In this document: positions 9,109 to 19,235 of the stretch, piece by piece
Layout: every line of letters begins with the position of its first letter
Numbering within the stretch: the stretch's first letter is position 1
Translations under genes and position numbers: made by a program
Assembly: GCA_016795035.1 (NCBI GenBank)
Contig: JAEUIT010000097.1
Span: forward strand, 355,786-419,785
DNA from: Phycisphaerae bacterium
Lineage (GTDB): Bacteria > Planctomycetota > Phycisphaerae > Phycisphaerales > SM1A02
Direction: 5' to 3'
Length of the DNA: 64,000 nucleotides
The notes under the pieces: generated by a model
Database searches by the model: none
What the model saw: the letters and a program-made list of their open reading frames with translations, nothing else
Told to the model about the DNA's origin: nothing

Positions 9109-10238
9109 GTCAGAGCCGCAAGGCCACGATCGGGTGGCTCGTCGTCTTCATCTTCGGTGCGGTCGGGCTCGCGTGGAACGCGTTCAGCCAGCCTCGCGGG
9201 TTCGGCATGCGCTACGTGACGGACTCGACCACCACGTACTACGAGGTCAAGGTCTCGCCGCCGATCGGCTCGATTCCGAAGAAGCCGAAGGACGGTGAGG
9301 GCGCCGTCGCGCCGAAGGATCGGCTCGTCTGGGTGTCGAGCGACTCGCCGGACCTCGAGAAGTCGAACGTGACGCGCACCTCGGCCGAACCGATCTCCGT
9401 GACGAGAACGTCGAGCGTCCCGCCGATCGCGGCGTGGGCAGCGGCCGAGAATGGCGGCAAGGGCCCGACCGGCGCGACATACCGTTTCTCCGTTGCCGAC
9501 ACCATCGGCGTGTGGATCGCCGCGTTCTTCACGCTCGCGATCTTCTCGTTCCTGTGGGGCGACAATCCTGTCTACAAGTTCGCCGAGTCCGTCGTGATCG
9601 GCGTGTCGGCGGCGTACTGGATGGTCGTGGCGTTCTGGTCGACGCTCGTGCCGAAGCTCGCGGTTCCGATCGCCCCGATAGCGATGCAGTGGGCGGTGCC
9701 GGGCGTGGACGAGGAGCGAAAGGTCTCGGTCGTTCTCGCGGTGATTCCCGCGATTCTCGGCGTGATGCTGCTCTTCCGACTCTCCTCGAAGCTCGGCTGG
9801 GTCTCGTCGTGGCCGTTGGCGTTCGTCGTCGGCACGACCGCGGCGATTCGACTGATCGCCCACGTGCAGGCGGACTTCCTCGCGCAGATCTCGAACTCGA
9901 TGGTGCCGTTCGTAGTTTCCACGAACGGTCGCTTCGATTGGGGCGCGTCGCTCGGCAACGTGGTGTTGGTCACCGGCCTCCTCAGCGTCATCGTGTACTT
10001 CTTCTTCTCGCTCGAGCACAAGGGGGCGGTCGGCAAGGTCGCGCGGTTCGGCGTGTGGTTCCTGATGATCGCGTTCGGCGCCGCGTTCGCCTTCACGGTC
10101 ATGGGACGCATCACGCTCCTCTCCGAGCGCCTTGAGTTCCTCTTCAACGACTGGCTGTGGCTCATCGATCCGAAGGGCGACCACACGGTGACGACGATCG
10201 TGTCAAACGCGGCAGGGCTCCTGGCCACCGTCTTCTGA
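9105..10238 (+). CDS. Multi-helix membrane protein, last of GlmL operon
   Basis: 377 residues. An N-terminal helix (IGWLVVFIFGAVGLAWNAF) is followed by a polar segment of about 100 residues and then at least seven hydrophobic helices from about residue 130 to 345. Start and preceding stop overlap (ATGA, 9105-9108), so it is translationally coupled to the previous gene. An intrinsic terminator lies 38 bases after its stop, closing the operon. No transporter signature or enzyme motif is visible. Confidence 0.7.
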   Translation: MSQSRKATIGWLVVFIFGAVGLAWNAFSQPRGFGMRYVTDSTTTYYEVKVSPPIGSIPKKPKDGEGAVAPKDRLVWVSSDSPDLEKSNVTRTSAEPISVTRTSSVPPIAAWAAAENGGKGPTGATYRFSVADTIGVWIAAFFTLAIFSFLWGDNPVYKFAESVVIGVSAAYWMVVAFWSTLVPKLAVPIAPIAMQWAVPGVDEERKVSVVLAVIPAILGVMLLFRLSSKLGWVSSWPLAFVVGTTAAIRLIAHVQADFLAQISNSMVPFVVSTNGRFDWGASLGNVVLVTGLLSVIVYFFFSLEHKGAVGKVARFGVWFLMIAFGAAFAFTVMGRITLLSERLEFLFNDWLWLIDPKGDHTVTTIVSNAAGLLATVF

Positions 10239-10275
10239 ATCGCCGCTCGCTGAGAAAAATGGCGAATCGAAAAAG

Positions 10276-10303
10276 CGCAGCACTTTTCGGGGTGCTGCGT
10301 TTT
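10276..10303 (+). terminator. Intrinsic terminator after GlmL operon
   Basis: CGCAGCAC (10276-10283) pairs with GTGCTGCG (10292-10299) around an eight-base loop and is followed by TTTT. An A-rich run also lies upstream, so it could work in both directions. Confidence 0.8.
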
Positions 10304-10437
10304 CGCGTGTAGATTCCCGCCCGCTCGACTGCGACAGCGATCGCGACCGAGCCGCCGTCGGTGCGTGCCGTCGGTGCGGTTGCCCAGAGGTGGGCGGCCG
10401 AAGGGAATCGTGGTGGCTTCTTGGAAAGGGGCAATGC

Positions 10438-11073
10438 ATGCGGCAAGTGCCGTCGATGGTGTCGTGCGCGCTCGTCTTGGCTATGGCGTCGGGCGCGGGG
10501 GCGGATGTGGTGGCGTACTGGCACTGCAACGGGATCGACCCGGATGTCAGTACGACGGTGGGCGCGAACACCGGAACGGGGACGATGAACTTCGCGTCAT
10601 TCGGGGACGGGGCAACGATGTTTGCGGGTACGACGGTGAACGCGCCCGACGGCATGATCGCGGGCGACTCGCTCGGTCTGACCGGCAGCTCGCACAACAA
10701 CGCGTTCGTGCAGTTCGACGTGGCGACGGCCGGCAAGGGCGACCTCTCGTTCTCCTTCGCGGCCCGACGCAGCTCGACCGGCTTCGTGAACAGCCGCCTC
10801 GACGCGTGGGTGAACGGCGCTTGGGCGACGGTCGGCAGCTTCAACGCGTCGACGGTTGCGTGGGAGACCGTGACGTTCAACCTCGCGAGCCTCGACTCGC
10901 TTGAGAACGGCACGGCGTCGCTTCGCCTCGTGTTCGACGGCGCCACGAGCGGCTCGGGCACGATCCGCTTCGACAACGTGACGTTGAACTCGGCGATCGC
11001 CGTTCCGGCACCGGGCGCGCTCGCGCTCCTCGGCTGTGCCGGACTCGTCGGTCGTCGTCGCCGCAAGGGCTGA
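10438..11073 (+). CDS. PEP-CTERM exported protein
   Basis: 211 residues with a signal peptide (cleavage probably near GAGA/DVVA, residues 20-24) and a C-terminal sorting signal: VPAPGALALLGCAGLV followed by the basic tail GRRRRKG. This is the planctomycete form of the PEP-CTERM tag, processed by an exosortase that is not in this window. The mature region is beta-rich and has the pattern of extracellular proteins of the carbohydrate-binding or LamG type (LRLVFDGATSGSGTIRFDNV), typical of proteins in this class. AAAGGGG lies upstream of the ATG. A possible -10 box TAGATT at about 10312 suggests a long leader. Probably a single-gene unit. Confidence 0.8.
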   Translation: MRQVPSMVSCALVLAMASGAGADVVAYWHCNGIDPDVSTTVGANTGTGTMNFASFGDGATMFAGTTVNAPDGMIAGDSLGLTGSSHNNAFVQFDVATAGKGDLSFSFAARRSSTGFVNSRLDAWVNGAWATVGSFNASTVAWETVTFNLASLDSLENGTASLRLVFDGATSGSGTIRFDNVTLNSAIAVPAPGALALLGCAGLVGRRRRKG

Positions 11074-11243
11074 TTGCGCGCTCTTCTCTCTTTGGGGGCG
11101 CGGCGATCGCACGGACTCTCTCTGCGCCGTCGCACCGCGAGGGCATCGCGCGTGATGGCGAGCCCCGCGGTGCGATGCGGAGAGTCGACGCGCGATCGCT
11201 CCACCTCCCGCGCTGACGTACTGGACTGCTTTCTCTTCTCGTG

Positions 11244-11272
11244 CGGACGGTCGCGCGGCAGCGCGCCGTCCG
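11244..11272 (+). terminator. GC-rich hairpin after PEP-CTERM gene
   Basis: CGGACGG-T-CGCGC pairs with GCGCG-CCGTCCG around GGCA, with one bulged base, followed by TTCTCTCC. It is a plausible terminator for the PEP-CTERM gene, but the T run is weak. Confidence 0.45.
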
Positions 11273-11290
11273 TTCTCTCCGCGTGAGTGC

Positions 11291-11330
11291 GGTGACCGCC
11301 GTTCGCTAGGTGGAGGCGACGGCGGTCACC
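11291..11330. repeat. 12-bp perfect inverted repeat between convergent genes
   Basis: GGTGACCGCCGT (11291-11302) and ACGGCGGTCACC (11319-11330) are perfect reverse complements around a 16-base loop. The repeat lies between the convergent PEP-CTERM gene and pdxA, so it could act as a bidirectional terminator; no T run follows on either strand. Confidence 0.6.
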
Positions 11331-11361
11331 CGCTCGCGGGGGCCTGACGGCGCGGCGCGGG

Positions 11362-12435
11362 TCAGCCGTGGACGGTCGGCGTGCCGGTCGAAACCGACCC
11401 GCCCGGGACCGGCGCCATCTTGATGGCGAGTTCGATCGCGGCGCGCATCGAGCCTTCGCTCGCGCTATTCGTCCGCGCGATCCCGAAGGCGGTGCCGTGG
11501 TCGGGGCTCGTGCGCACGATCGGAAGTCCGACGGTCACGTTGACCGCCTTGTCCCAGCCAAGCAGCTTGACGGGGATCAACCCTTGGTCGTGATACATCG
11601 CAACGACGAGATCGAACTTTCCGGCCGCGGCATCGATGAAGACCGTGTCGCCGGGCAGCGGTCCCACGACCTTGATGCCGTGGCGCCGAGCGACCTCGAT
11701 CGCGGGGCGGATGATGCGCTCCTCCTCGTCGCCGAAGAGTCCGTTCTCGCCGGCGTGCGGGTTGAGTCCGCACACCGCGACGGTCGGGTTGACGACGCCA
11801 AGCTGTCGACAGAGCTGCGCGCCGAGATCGATGGGGTCGAAGACGCGCCCGATCGTCAGCACGTTCTTCACCTCCATCAAGGGCACGTGCGCGGTCGCGA
11901 GTGCGACGCGCATGCGCGGCGAGACGAACATCATGGCGTGGCGCTTCGCCTTCGTTCGCGCGGCGAAAAGCTCGGTGTGGCCCGGCCATCGGAAGCCGGC
12001 AAGCACCCACGACTCCTTGGAGATCGGGCCGGTCACAACCGCATCGATGCGGCGCGGGTCGCTCGGATCGCGGAGGGCGTCGGTGATGGCGTCTTCGACG
12101 AACTGCTTGCTCGCGAGGCCGCCTGGGCGCGACGGCCCGGCGACGCTGCGTCCGAGGAGGTCGTCGGATTCGGCGGTGCCGTAGTCGAGCACGGTCACGC
12201 CACCGGTGAATCCGAGCGCGGCGCGATCGGACGAGGCAGCAACGCGGAACCAGTACGGATGGATCCCGGCCCGGTCCGCGGCGTACGTGAGTTGTCCGTT
12301 GTGGCCGTAGATCACGAACCGCGCGGTGCGGCGAAGGGCGGCGTCGGCGAGCGCCTTCACGGTCACTTCGGGGCCGATCCCGAGCGGATCGCCCATCGTG
12401 ATTCCGATGACTGGAAGCGTCGCGGAGTCTGGCAC
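11362..12435 (-). CDS. pdxA: 4-hydroxythreonine-4-phosphate dehydrogenase PdxA
   Basis: 357 residues. PdxA oxidises 4-phosphohydroxy-L-threonine in the DXP-dependent route to pyridoxal phosphate. The N-terminal signature ITMGDPLGIGPEV is present, as are metal-ligand regions around TGPISKE, PGHTE, FVSPRMRVALATAHVPL, NPHAGENG and AMYHDQGLIPVKL. The GTG at 12435 is preferred over an upstream ATG at 12495 because a TACAAT -10 box ends only seven bases before it and because the longer form would run into the neighbouring gene. That makes the mRNA leaderless. Length is slightly above the usual 330. Confidence 0.93.
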   Translation of the reverse strand: MPDSATLPVIGITMGDPLGIGPEVTVKALADAALRRTARFVIYGHNGQLTYAADRAGIHPYWFRVAASSDRAALGFTGGVTVLDYGTAESDDLLGRSVAGPSRPGGLASKQFVEDAITDALRDPSDPRRIDAVVTGPISKESWVLAGFRWPGHTELFAARTKAKRHAMMFVSPRMRVALATAHVPLMEVKNVLTIGRVFDPIDLGAQLCRQLGVVNPTVAVCGLNPHAGENGLFGDEEERIIRPAIEVARRHGIKVVGPLPGDTVFIDAAAGKFDLVVAMYHDQGLIPVKLLGWDKAVNVTVGLPIVRTSPDHGTAFGIARTNSASEGSMRAAIELAIKMAPVPGGSVSTGTPTVHG

Positions 12436-12442
12436 GGCGGCG

Positions 12443-12448
12443 ATTGTA
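12443..12448 (-). promoter_or_regulatory. -10 box of leaderless pdxA promoter
   Basis: TACAAT on the reverse strand, seven bases before the GTG start and within the 22-base gap after the zinc-ribbon gene. No Shine-Dalgarno sequence is present. Confidence 0.6.
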
Positions 12449-12457
12449 GAGAGCGAG

Positions 12458-13102
12458 TCACCGAAGCCGCGACGAGCAGCGTCCTCCGACCGCAAAGCCG
12501 AGCACCGCGCCGAGTGCGCCGACCACCGTTGCGACGATCGGCGCGACGACCCAGAGCACTCCTGCGGTCGAACTTCCGCTCGCTATCGAACCAATATCGA
12601 AGTGCCACGCGATCGCGGTGGCCCACAACGTCACGAAGACTCCCACGGCGAACCCGATCGCGCTGGCCGCGACGACCATCGACCCCGCGTGCACGATCGG
12701 CGCGCGGACCGCCGCCCAGACGAACGCCGCTGCGCCAATCGCGGGTGCGACGATCCATGACACGCACAAGAGATTGCTGTTCACGAGACCGACGATCGCG
12801 AAGATCGTCAGTGCGGTCACACCAAGGATCGCCGCGAGGCGGAGATACCGCGTGGGTGCGGGGAGCGTGACAAGCTCGCAGCGTTCGAGCCCGCCGCACT
12901 CGGGGCATGGCGTGGTGCGAGGAAGGCCATCGAGCGCGTAGCCGCAGGTCGCGCAGATCCAGGGTGCTGGTGAAGACCTCGTGCGCGGGACGTCCGGAGC
13001 ATTCGGCGCCGTCGTATTCGCCGATGGGGACGCGGGTCCCGGCTCCCGAGCGCCGGGGGCCGGAGCGTGGACGTTCGGGCCCTCGGCGGAACGCTCTGTC
13101 AC
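12458..13102 (-). CDS. Zinc-ribbon membrane protein
   Basis: About 214 residues from the GTG at 13102, which overlaps the stop of the LysM gene as GTGA; an ATG at 13138 in the same frame is the alternative. A proline- and alanine-rich N-terminus leads to a zinc ribbon, CATCGYALDGLPRTTPCPECGG, whose four cysteines would bind one zinc ion; four membrane helices follow, with a short tail. Eight proteins of this architecture lie in the window. Members of the class are common and uncharacterised in planctomycetes. It is probably co-transcribed with the peptidoglycan transpeptidase gene upstream. Confidence 0.72.
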   Translation of the reverse strand: MTERSAEGPNVHAPAPGAREPGPASPSANTTAPNAPDVPRTRSSPAPWICATCGYALDGLPRTTPCPECGGLERCELVTLPAPTRYLRLAAILGVTALTIFAIVGLVNSNLLCVSWIVAPAIGAAAFVWAAVRAPIVHAGSMVVAASAIGFAVGVFVTLWATAIAWHFDIGSIASGSSTAGVLWVVAPIVATVVGALGAVLGFAVGGRCSSRLR

Positions 13103-14541
13103 TTGATGAGGATCGTGCTGTCCGGTTCGGTCAGACATTCGTAGACGATCGCGACGTCCTCCGCGGCGAGCCGCACGCAGCCGAGCGAGCGGTCCTTGCC
13201 GATGGAGTCAGGCTCGATCGTCCCGTGAATGCCGTAGCCGAGGAAGTCGCGATTGCGATCCTCGACGCCGACCAGTCCGATCCAGTGCTCGCCGATCGGA
13301 TTCATCGGATCGTTCGCGGCGAAGTGCTGGCCGGTGCGCGGGTGCGTCCACTGCGGGTCAACAAGCTTCGAGTTCGGTCGCACCTTGAAGAGCCCGAGCG
13401 GCGTGCCGTTCGACTCGCCGAGACCGACGCGGAAACTCTGGACCATCACGCGATCGGATCCTTCGCCGAGGTAAAGGTTGAGTCGGTATTCGTTCTTGAG
13501 CACCTCCGCGTGGAAGTCACCCTTCGGCACGCGCAGGCGCTGATTGAGGCGGAGCTTGTTCGGATCGGTGAGTCCGTTCAGCCGTTGCAGGAGGCGATAG
13601 TCGCATCCCAGTTGCTGTGAGCGAACAATCTTCTGGAGGCTGTCGCCGCTTTGCACGGCGTAGACCGTCATCGACGGGTCGTTCGGATTGACGTTCGGGT
13701 TGAAGAAGAGCGTCTTGCCGAGCGCGTTCACGAGGTCGTACGCGCGGTCGCGCTCGCCGCGGGCGAGCGTTCCGCCGTCGAGCGCGCGGGTCGCGAGGAG
13801 TCGCGCCTTCACCGGGTCTGACTGCTGGAGCTGTAGCGCCTGCGCGAGCTCGACGCTCGTCGTGGGTCCGACGGCGGGCGGTGTCGCGGGCGTGCCGTTG
13901 GTGCCTGGTCCGGCGCCGCTGCCGGTATTCGTCGTTGCAGGCGCGGTGCCCGAGGGCGACGTCTTGTCGCCGCCACTCGGCGCTTTGGCCGGCGGGGTGG
14001 CGGGGGCTGTCGAGGGCGCGGACGGTGGCGCGGTGGGCGGCGCGGCCGACGGCCCGGTCGGCGGGGCGCTTGGGGGGGCGGTTGGCGGTGCGGTCGGCGG
14101 CGTCCCTTGCGCCGCGTTCTGAGCGGCACGGGATCCATCGGCGATGGCGCGCGCCGCGCGATCGATTTCGTTCCCCGGCGCGGCGCCGCCGACGTGACTT
14201 CCCATCACGATCGCGCCGGCGTCGGTGCCGAGTCCCGACTTCGTCGCGCCGCTTCCGCCGCTGCGCGTGCCGCTTGAGCCGTTCGGGCTCGGAAGCGCCG
14301 CGGTCGGCGTGTGGCCGTCGCCGGCGCTCGGATCGGTCAGGCCAGGCGCGCTCCCGGCGGGATTTGAGCCCGCGCCGGCGTCACCGGTCGTACTCGGGGT
14401 CCGAACGAGCCACCACGTCGTCAGGATGACGACAAGCCCGGCCGCGGCGCCACCGATGAGTTTCGGCGAGAGGAGGCTACGGCTCGACGACATGTGGCGG
14501 TGACGAGTCTCGGTTCGGATGTTCTGGCTCGCGAGCGTCAT
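13099..14541 (-). CDS. LysM and L,D-transpeptidase (YkuD) protein
   Basis: About 480 residues, cell-envelope peptidoglycan cross-linking enzyme. An N-terminal membrane anchor (LIGGAAAGLVVILTTWWLV) leads to a long, low-complexity Pro/Ala/Thr spacer built from PPTAPPSAP-type repeats (13.8-14.1 kb). A LysM domain (YAVQSGDSLQKIV to LNQRLRVPKG) then binds glycan, and the C-terminal YkuD domain carries the catalytic motif HGT...SLGCVRL, in which the cysteine is the nucleophile. The usual SHGC histidine is leucine here, a variant seen in some active members. The start at 14541 or 14493 is uncertain; neither has a clear ribosome site. The spacer lets the enzyme reach the cell wall. Confidence 0.85.
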   Translation of the reverse strand: MTLASQNIRTETRHRHMSSSRSLLSPKLIGGAAAGLVVILTTWWLVRTPSTTGDAGAGSNPAGSAPGLTDPSAGDGHTPTAALPSPNGSSGTRSGGSGATKSGLGTDAGAIVMGSHVGGAAPGNEIDRAARAIADGSRAAQNAAQGTPPTAPPTAPPSAPPTGPSAAPPTAPPSAPSTAPATPPAKAPSGGDKTSPSGTAPATTNTGSGAGPGTNGTPATPPAVGPTTSVELAQALQLQQSDPVKARLLATRALDGGTLARGERDRAYDLVNALGKTLFFNPNVNPNDPSMTVYAVQSGDSLQKIVRSQQLGCDYRLLQRLNGLTDPNKLRLNQRLRVPKGDFHAEVLKNEYRLNLYLGEGSDRVMVQSFRVGLGESNGTPLGLFKVRPNSKLVDPQWTHPRTGQHFAANDPMNPIGEHWIGLVGVEDRNRDFLGYGIHGTIEPDSIGKDRSLGCVRLAAEDVAIVYECLTEPDSTILIK

Positions 14542-15027
14542 GGGGATTGATTGCTGGGCGAAGGCAGGGCGGTGAAAGGCGGGTCGTCGGCGGGTTCGCC
14601 ACGGAGCCCGAACGAACCTGCCGTACGCGGCGTCGGGCAGGAGGCGGACGGGCGTCAGCGTAGCGAGGTGCCCGTCGCCGAATCTCGCGGCGACGGAGCC
14701 CGGTGCGTCGCCCCTAGATTGTCGGCAAGCTCGTAGGGAATGCGGGAGTTTCACGCAGCTGGCGCCGCCGCCACCCTAGGGCGGCGCTCGCGGCCCCGAG
14801 GCGCGATCGATGCGGCACCGGTCCCGGCTGTCGGCGGAGGTCATCGGGGAATCCCGCCCGGACGACAGCGCGCGTCAACGAGCCGGTCGGCATTCGATGG
14901 GCCCAATGCGGCGCGGCAGGCCCAGTCAGTCGCCGCGGGCAGGATCAGGCCCAATCACGCTCGAGCGGGCGCGATCGAGCTGGGTCGGAGGCGGTGGACG
15001 CCTTCGCCGCCTCGTCGCCGAATGCAG

Positions 15028-15657
15028 TCACGCACAGCTTGCCGTGAACGATTCCGTCACGAGCATCTGCACGCGCTGGTCGCCGGCGTCGGTCGGAACG
15101 CGCTCGACGACCTGGCGATCGAGCGTGAAGCCAATGGTCCGGCAGCGTTCGGGGAGCCGCACGAGCAGCCGGTCGTAGTAGCCCGCACCGCGACCGAGTC
15201 GGCGACCCGCCCGGTCGAACGCGAGCCCGGGCACGATGGTGGCGTCGATCTCGGTCGCACGAATGCGCCGGCCTCCGGTCGGTTCGAGGATGCCGAGCTT
15301 CGCCTTCGCGAAGTGCCGTTCGTCGAGCGACTCGATCTCGATCGCCTCGAGCTCGCCGCTCGCCTCGTCGATGACCGGCACCGCGATGCGGATTCCTTCC
15401 TCGAGGCAGATGTACGCCGCCGCCGCCGGATCGAGCTCCGTCTTCATGGCCATGTAGACGAGGACGATGCCGGCGTCGCGCACCTCGTCGAGTTCCAGCA
15501 GCCGCGCGCAGGCCGCACGCGACGCGGCGCGACGTTCCGCAGGATCGAGCGCCGCCAGCCGCGCGTTCATGTCGGCGCGAAGGCGCTTCTTCTGCTCGAC
15601 GATCGGCAAGTCCCCGACCGCGCCGCCGCTCGTCCCGTTCGTCGGCGTCTCGCTCAT
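15028..15657 (-). CDS. 5-formyltetrahydrofolate cyclo-ligase
   Basis: 209 residues. The enzyme converts 5-formyl-THF to 5,10-methenyl-THF with ATP. The N-terminal basic helix (EQKKRLRADMNARLAAL), the central PVIDEASGELEAIEIE region and the glycine-rich ATP loop GRRLGRGAGYYDRLL at about residue 160 are all recognisable. The start overlaps the stop of rarA as ATGA (15654-15657), so it is coupled to it. An N-terminal stretch of about 18 residues (MSETPTNGTSGGAVGDLPIV) is longer than usual. Confidence 0.9.
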   Translation of the reverse strand: MSETPTNGTSGGAVGDLPIVEQKKRLRADMNARLAALDPAERRAASRAACARLLELDEVRDAGIVLVYMAMKTELDPAAAAYICLEEGIRIAVPVIDEASGELEAIEIESLDERHFAKAKLGILEPTGGRRIRATEIDATIVPGLAFDRAGRRLGRGAGYYDRLLVRLPERCRTIGFTLDRQVVERVPTDAGDQRVQMLVTESFTASCA

Positions 15658-17048
15658 GGCGCACCTCGCTCGTCGTTGCCGCCTCGGCGCCGAATCGACT
15701 TCGCGCGCTCGAGCCGCTCCTTGATCGATGCCTCGAACCCGCGCGTCGTCGGCGCGTAATACGTGCGATCGACGCCGAGATACTCCTGCCGTCCGATCCC
15801 GTCCGACTCCTCGTGCGGATTGCGGTAGCGGAGCGCCGCAGGATCGACCGTCGCACCGTCGGCGGCGTGCTTCGTCATCGAGCGCTTCGTCTGGTCGAGG
15901 AGATGCATCGGCACCGGCACCGTGCGCCCGTCGCGGACGTCGTCCATTGCCGACCAGATCGCCATGCTCGACGCGCCCGACTTCGGCGCGCACGCCATAT
16001 AGATCGCCGCCTGTGCGAGGTTGAGTTGCGCTTCGGGCATGCCGATGCGCTCGACGTTTTGCCACGTGGCCGCCGCCAGGATCGCGGCTTGCGGGTCCGC
16101 GTTGCCGATGTCCTCGCTCGCGAAGATCGCGATGCGCCGCGCGATGAATCGCGGATCCTCGCCCGCCGCGAGCATGCGCGCGAGCCAGTAGGTCACGGCG
16201 TCGGGATCGCTGCCGCGCATCGACTTGATGAAGGCGCTCGCGAGGTCGTAGTGCTGATCGCCGCTGCCGTCGTAGACGAGCGCCTTCGCCTGAATCGACT
16301 CCTCGGCAACGCGGAGATCGATCACGAGCGGCCCCGTCGCCGACTTCGCAAGCGACTGCGCCGCCACTTCGAGCGCGCCGAGCGCGCGCCGCGCGTCGCC
16401 ATCGGAGACTCGCGCCCAGTGCGCGATGGCCTCGTCCTTTAGCACGATCGGAAGATGTCCGAGACCGCTCGGATGCGTGACCGCGCGGCGCACGACGGCG
16501 GCGATGTCCGTCTCGGACAGCGGTTCGAACGTGAAGACCGTGGAGCGGCTCACGAGCGCGGAGTTCACGGCGTAGTACGGGTTCTCCGTGGTGGCGCCGA
16601 TGAGCGTGAGGACGCCGCTCTCGACGTCGCCTAACAGAACGTCTTGCTGGGCTTTCGAGAAGCGGTGGATCTCGTCGAGGAAGAGGATCGTGCGACGGCC
16701 GCCGTCTTCGAGCCGTCGTCGCGCGTCGTCGACGATCGCGCGGATCTCCTTCACGCCGATCGAGGCGGCGTTGGCGCGTTCGAAGTACGCCTGCGTGCGG
16801 GCCGCGACGATCTCCGCGAGCGTCGTCTTTCCGGTGCCCGGCGGGCCGGCGAAGAGGAGCGACGTGAGCGAGTCGGCGTCGAGCATCCGGCGAAGCAGCT
16901 TTCCAGGCCCGAGGAAGTGGCTCTGGCCCGCGAACTCGTCCAGCGTCGTCGGGCGCATGCGCGAGGCGAGCGGCAGCGCGGCGCGGCGGCGCGATTCGCG
17001 CTCGCCAGACCAGAGATCGCTTGCCGAATCGCGTGACGACGTCGCCAT
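15654..17048 (-). CDS. rarA: Replication-associated recombination protein RarA
   Basis: 464 residues, AAA+ ATPase of the RarA/MgsA/WRNIP1 family, which acts on stalled replication forks. Walker A is GPPGTGKTT (about residue 66), Walker B with the sensor region is ILFLDEIHRFSKAQQ, and a sensor-1 GATTENPYY follows. The C-terminal tetramerisation region includes HLLDQTKRSMTKHA and GRQEYLGVDRTYYAPTTRG. The ATG is six bases after a TAGGAT -10 box, with no ribosome site, so the transcript should be leaderless. It heads a two-gene unit with the folate enzyme. Confidence 0.94.
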   Translation of the reverse strand: MATSSRDSASDLWSGERESRRRAALPLASRMRPTTLDEFAGQSHFLGPGKLLRRMLDADSLTSLLFAGPPGTGKTTLAEIVAARTQAYFERANAASIGVKEIRAIVDDARRRLEDGGRRTILFLDEIHRFSKAQQDVLLGDVESGVLTLIGATTENPYYAVNSALVSRSTVFTFEPLSETDIAAVVRRAVTHPSGLGHLPIVLKDEAIAHWARVSDGDARRALGALEVAAQSLAKSATGPLVIDLRVAEESIQAKALVYDGSGDQHYDLASAFIKSMRGSDPDAVTYWLARMLAAGEDPRFIARRIAIFASEDIGNADPQAAILAAATWQNVERIGMPEAQLNLAQAAIYMACAPKSGASSMAIWSAMDDVRDGRTVPVPMHLLDQTKRSMTKHAADGATVDPAALRYRNPHEESDGIGRQEYLGVDRTYYAPTTRGFEASIKERLERAKSIRRRGGNDERGAP

Positions 17049-17054
17049 GCCGCC

Positions 17055-17060
17055 ATCCTA
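17055..17060 (-). promoter_or_regulatory. -10 box of leaderless rarA promoter
   Basis: TAGGAT on the reverse strand, six bases before the ATG; the intervening bases are GGCGGC. Confidence 0.55.
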
Positions 17061-17376
17061 CGGCGCGCAAATTCCCTTACCGGACGGCCGAACTGGCGAA
17101 AGCGTCGATTCGTACGATGGCCCCTGCGAGTCGGGAGATTTGGGTCGGCCCACATCGGCGGCACGCACGGTCGGAGTTGCCACAGGCCACGCCGATCTGC
17201 CGATAGAGAGTTGGAGAGTCGAGAGGTTGGCGGTCGCCTAGTCGGTCGCCCGCCCTCGAACCGAACCGGGCGATAACTCGCTCGGCGTCGCGGCGTCAGA
17301 AGGAAGAGGATCGAGCGGAGGCGATGGCCACCCGCCGATCGCAAACGAAGTTCAATCGAAGCGGAGAAGTCGAGGC
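17061..17376. other. Intergenic region rarA-glmS
   Basis: About 315 bases between divergent genes. It holds the rarA promoter at one end and the glmS ribosome site (GGAG, 17363-17366) at the other. I looked for a glmS ribozyme or riboswitch core and saw none, and there is no tRNA or repeat. Confidence 0.5.
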
Positions 17377-19212
<1,836 letters not shown>

Positions 19213-19220
19213 TCGCTCGG

Positions 19221-19226
19221 TAGCCT
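19221..19226 (+). promoter_or_regulatory. -10 box of gene at 19236
   Basis: TAGCCT, nine bases before the ATG at 19236 and just after the glmS stop. No Shine-Dalgarno sequence intervenes. Confidence 0.45.
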
Positions 19227-19235
19227 TATGAAGAC

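Noticed and set aside
17061..17376. A glmS ribozyme upstream of glmS.
   Set aside because: No ribozyme core could be found in the 315 bases; the glmS ribozyme is mainly known from Gram-positive lineages.
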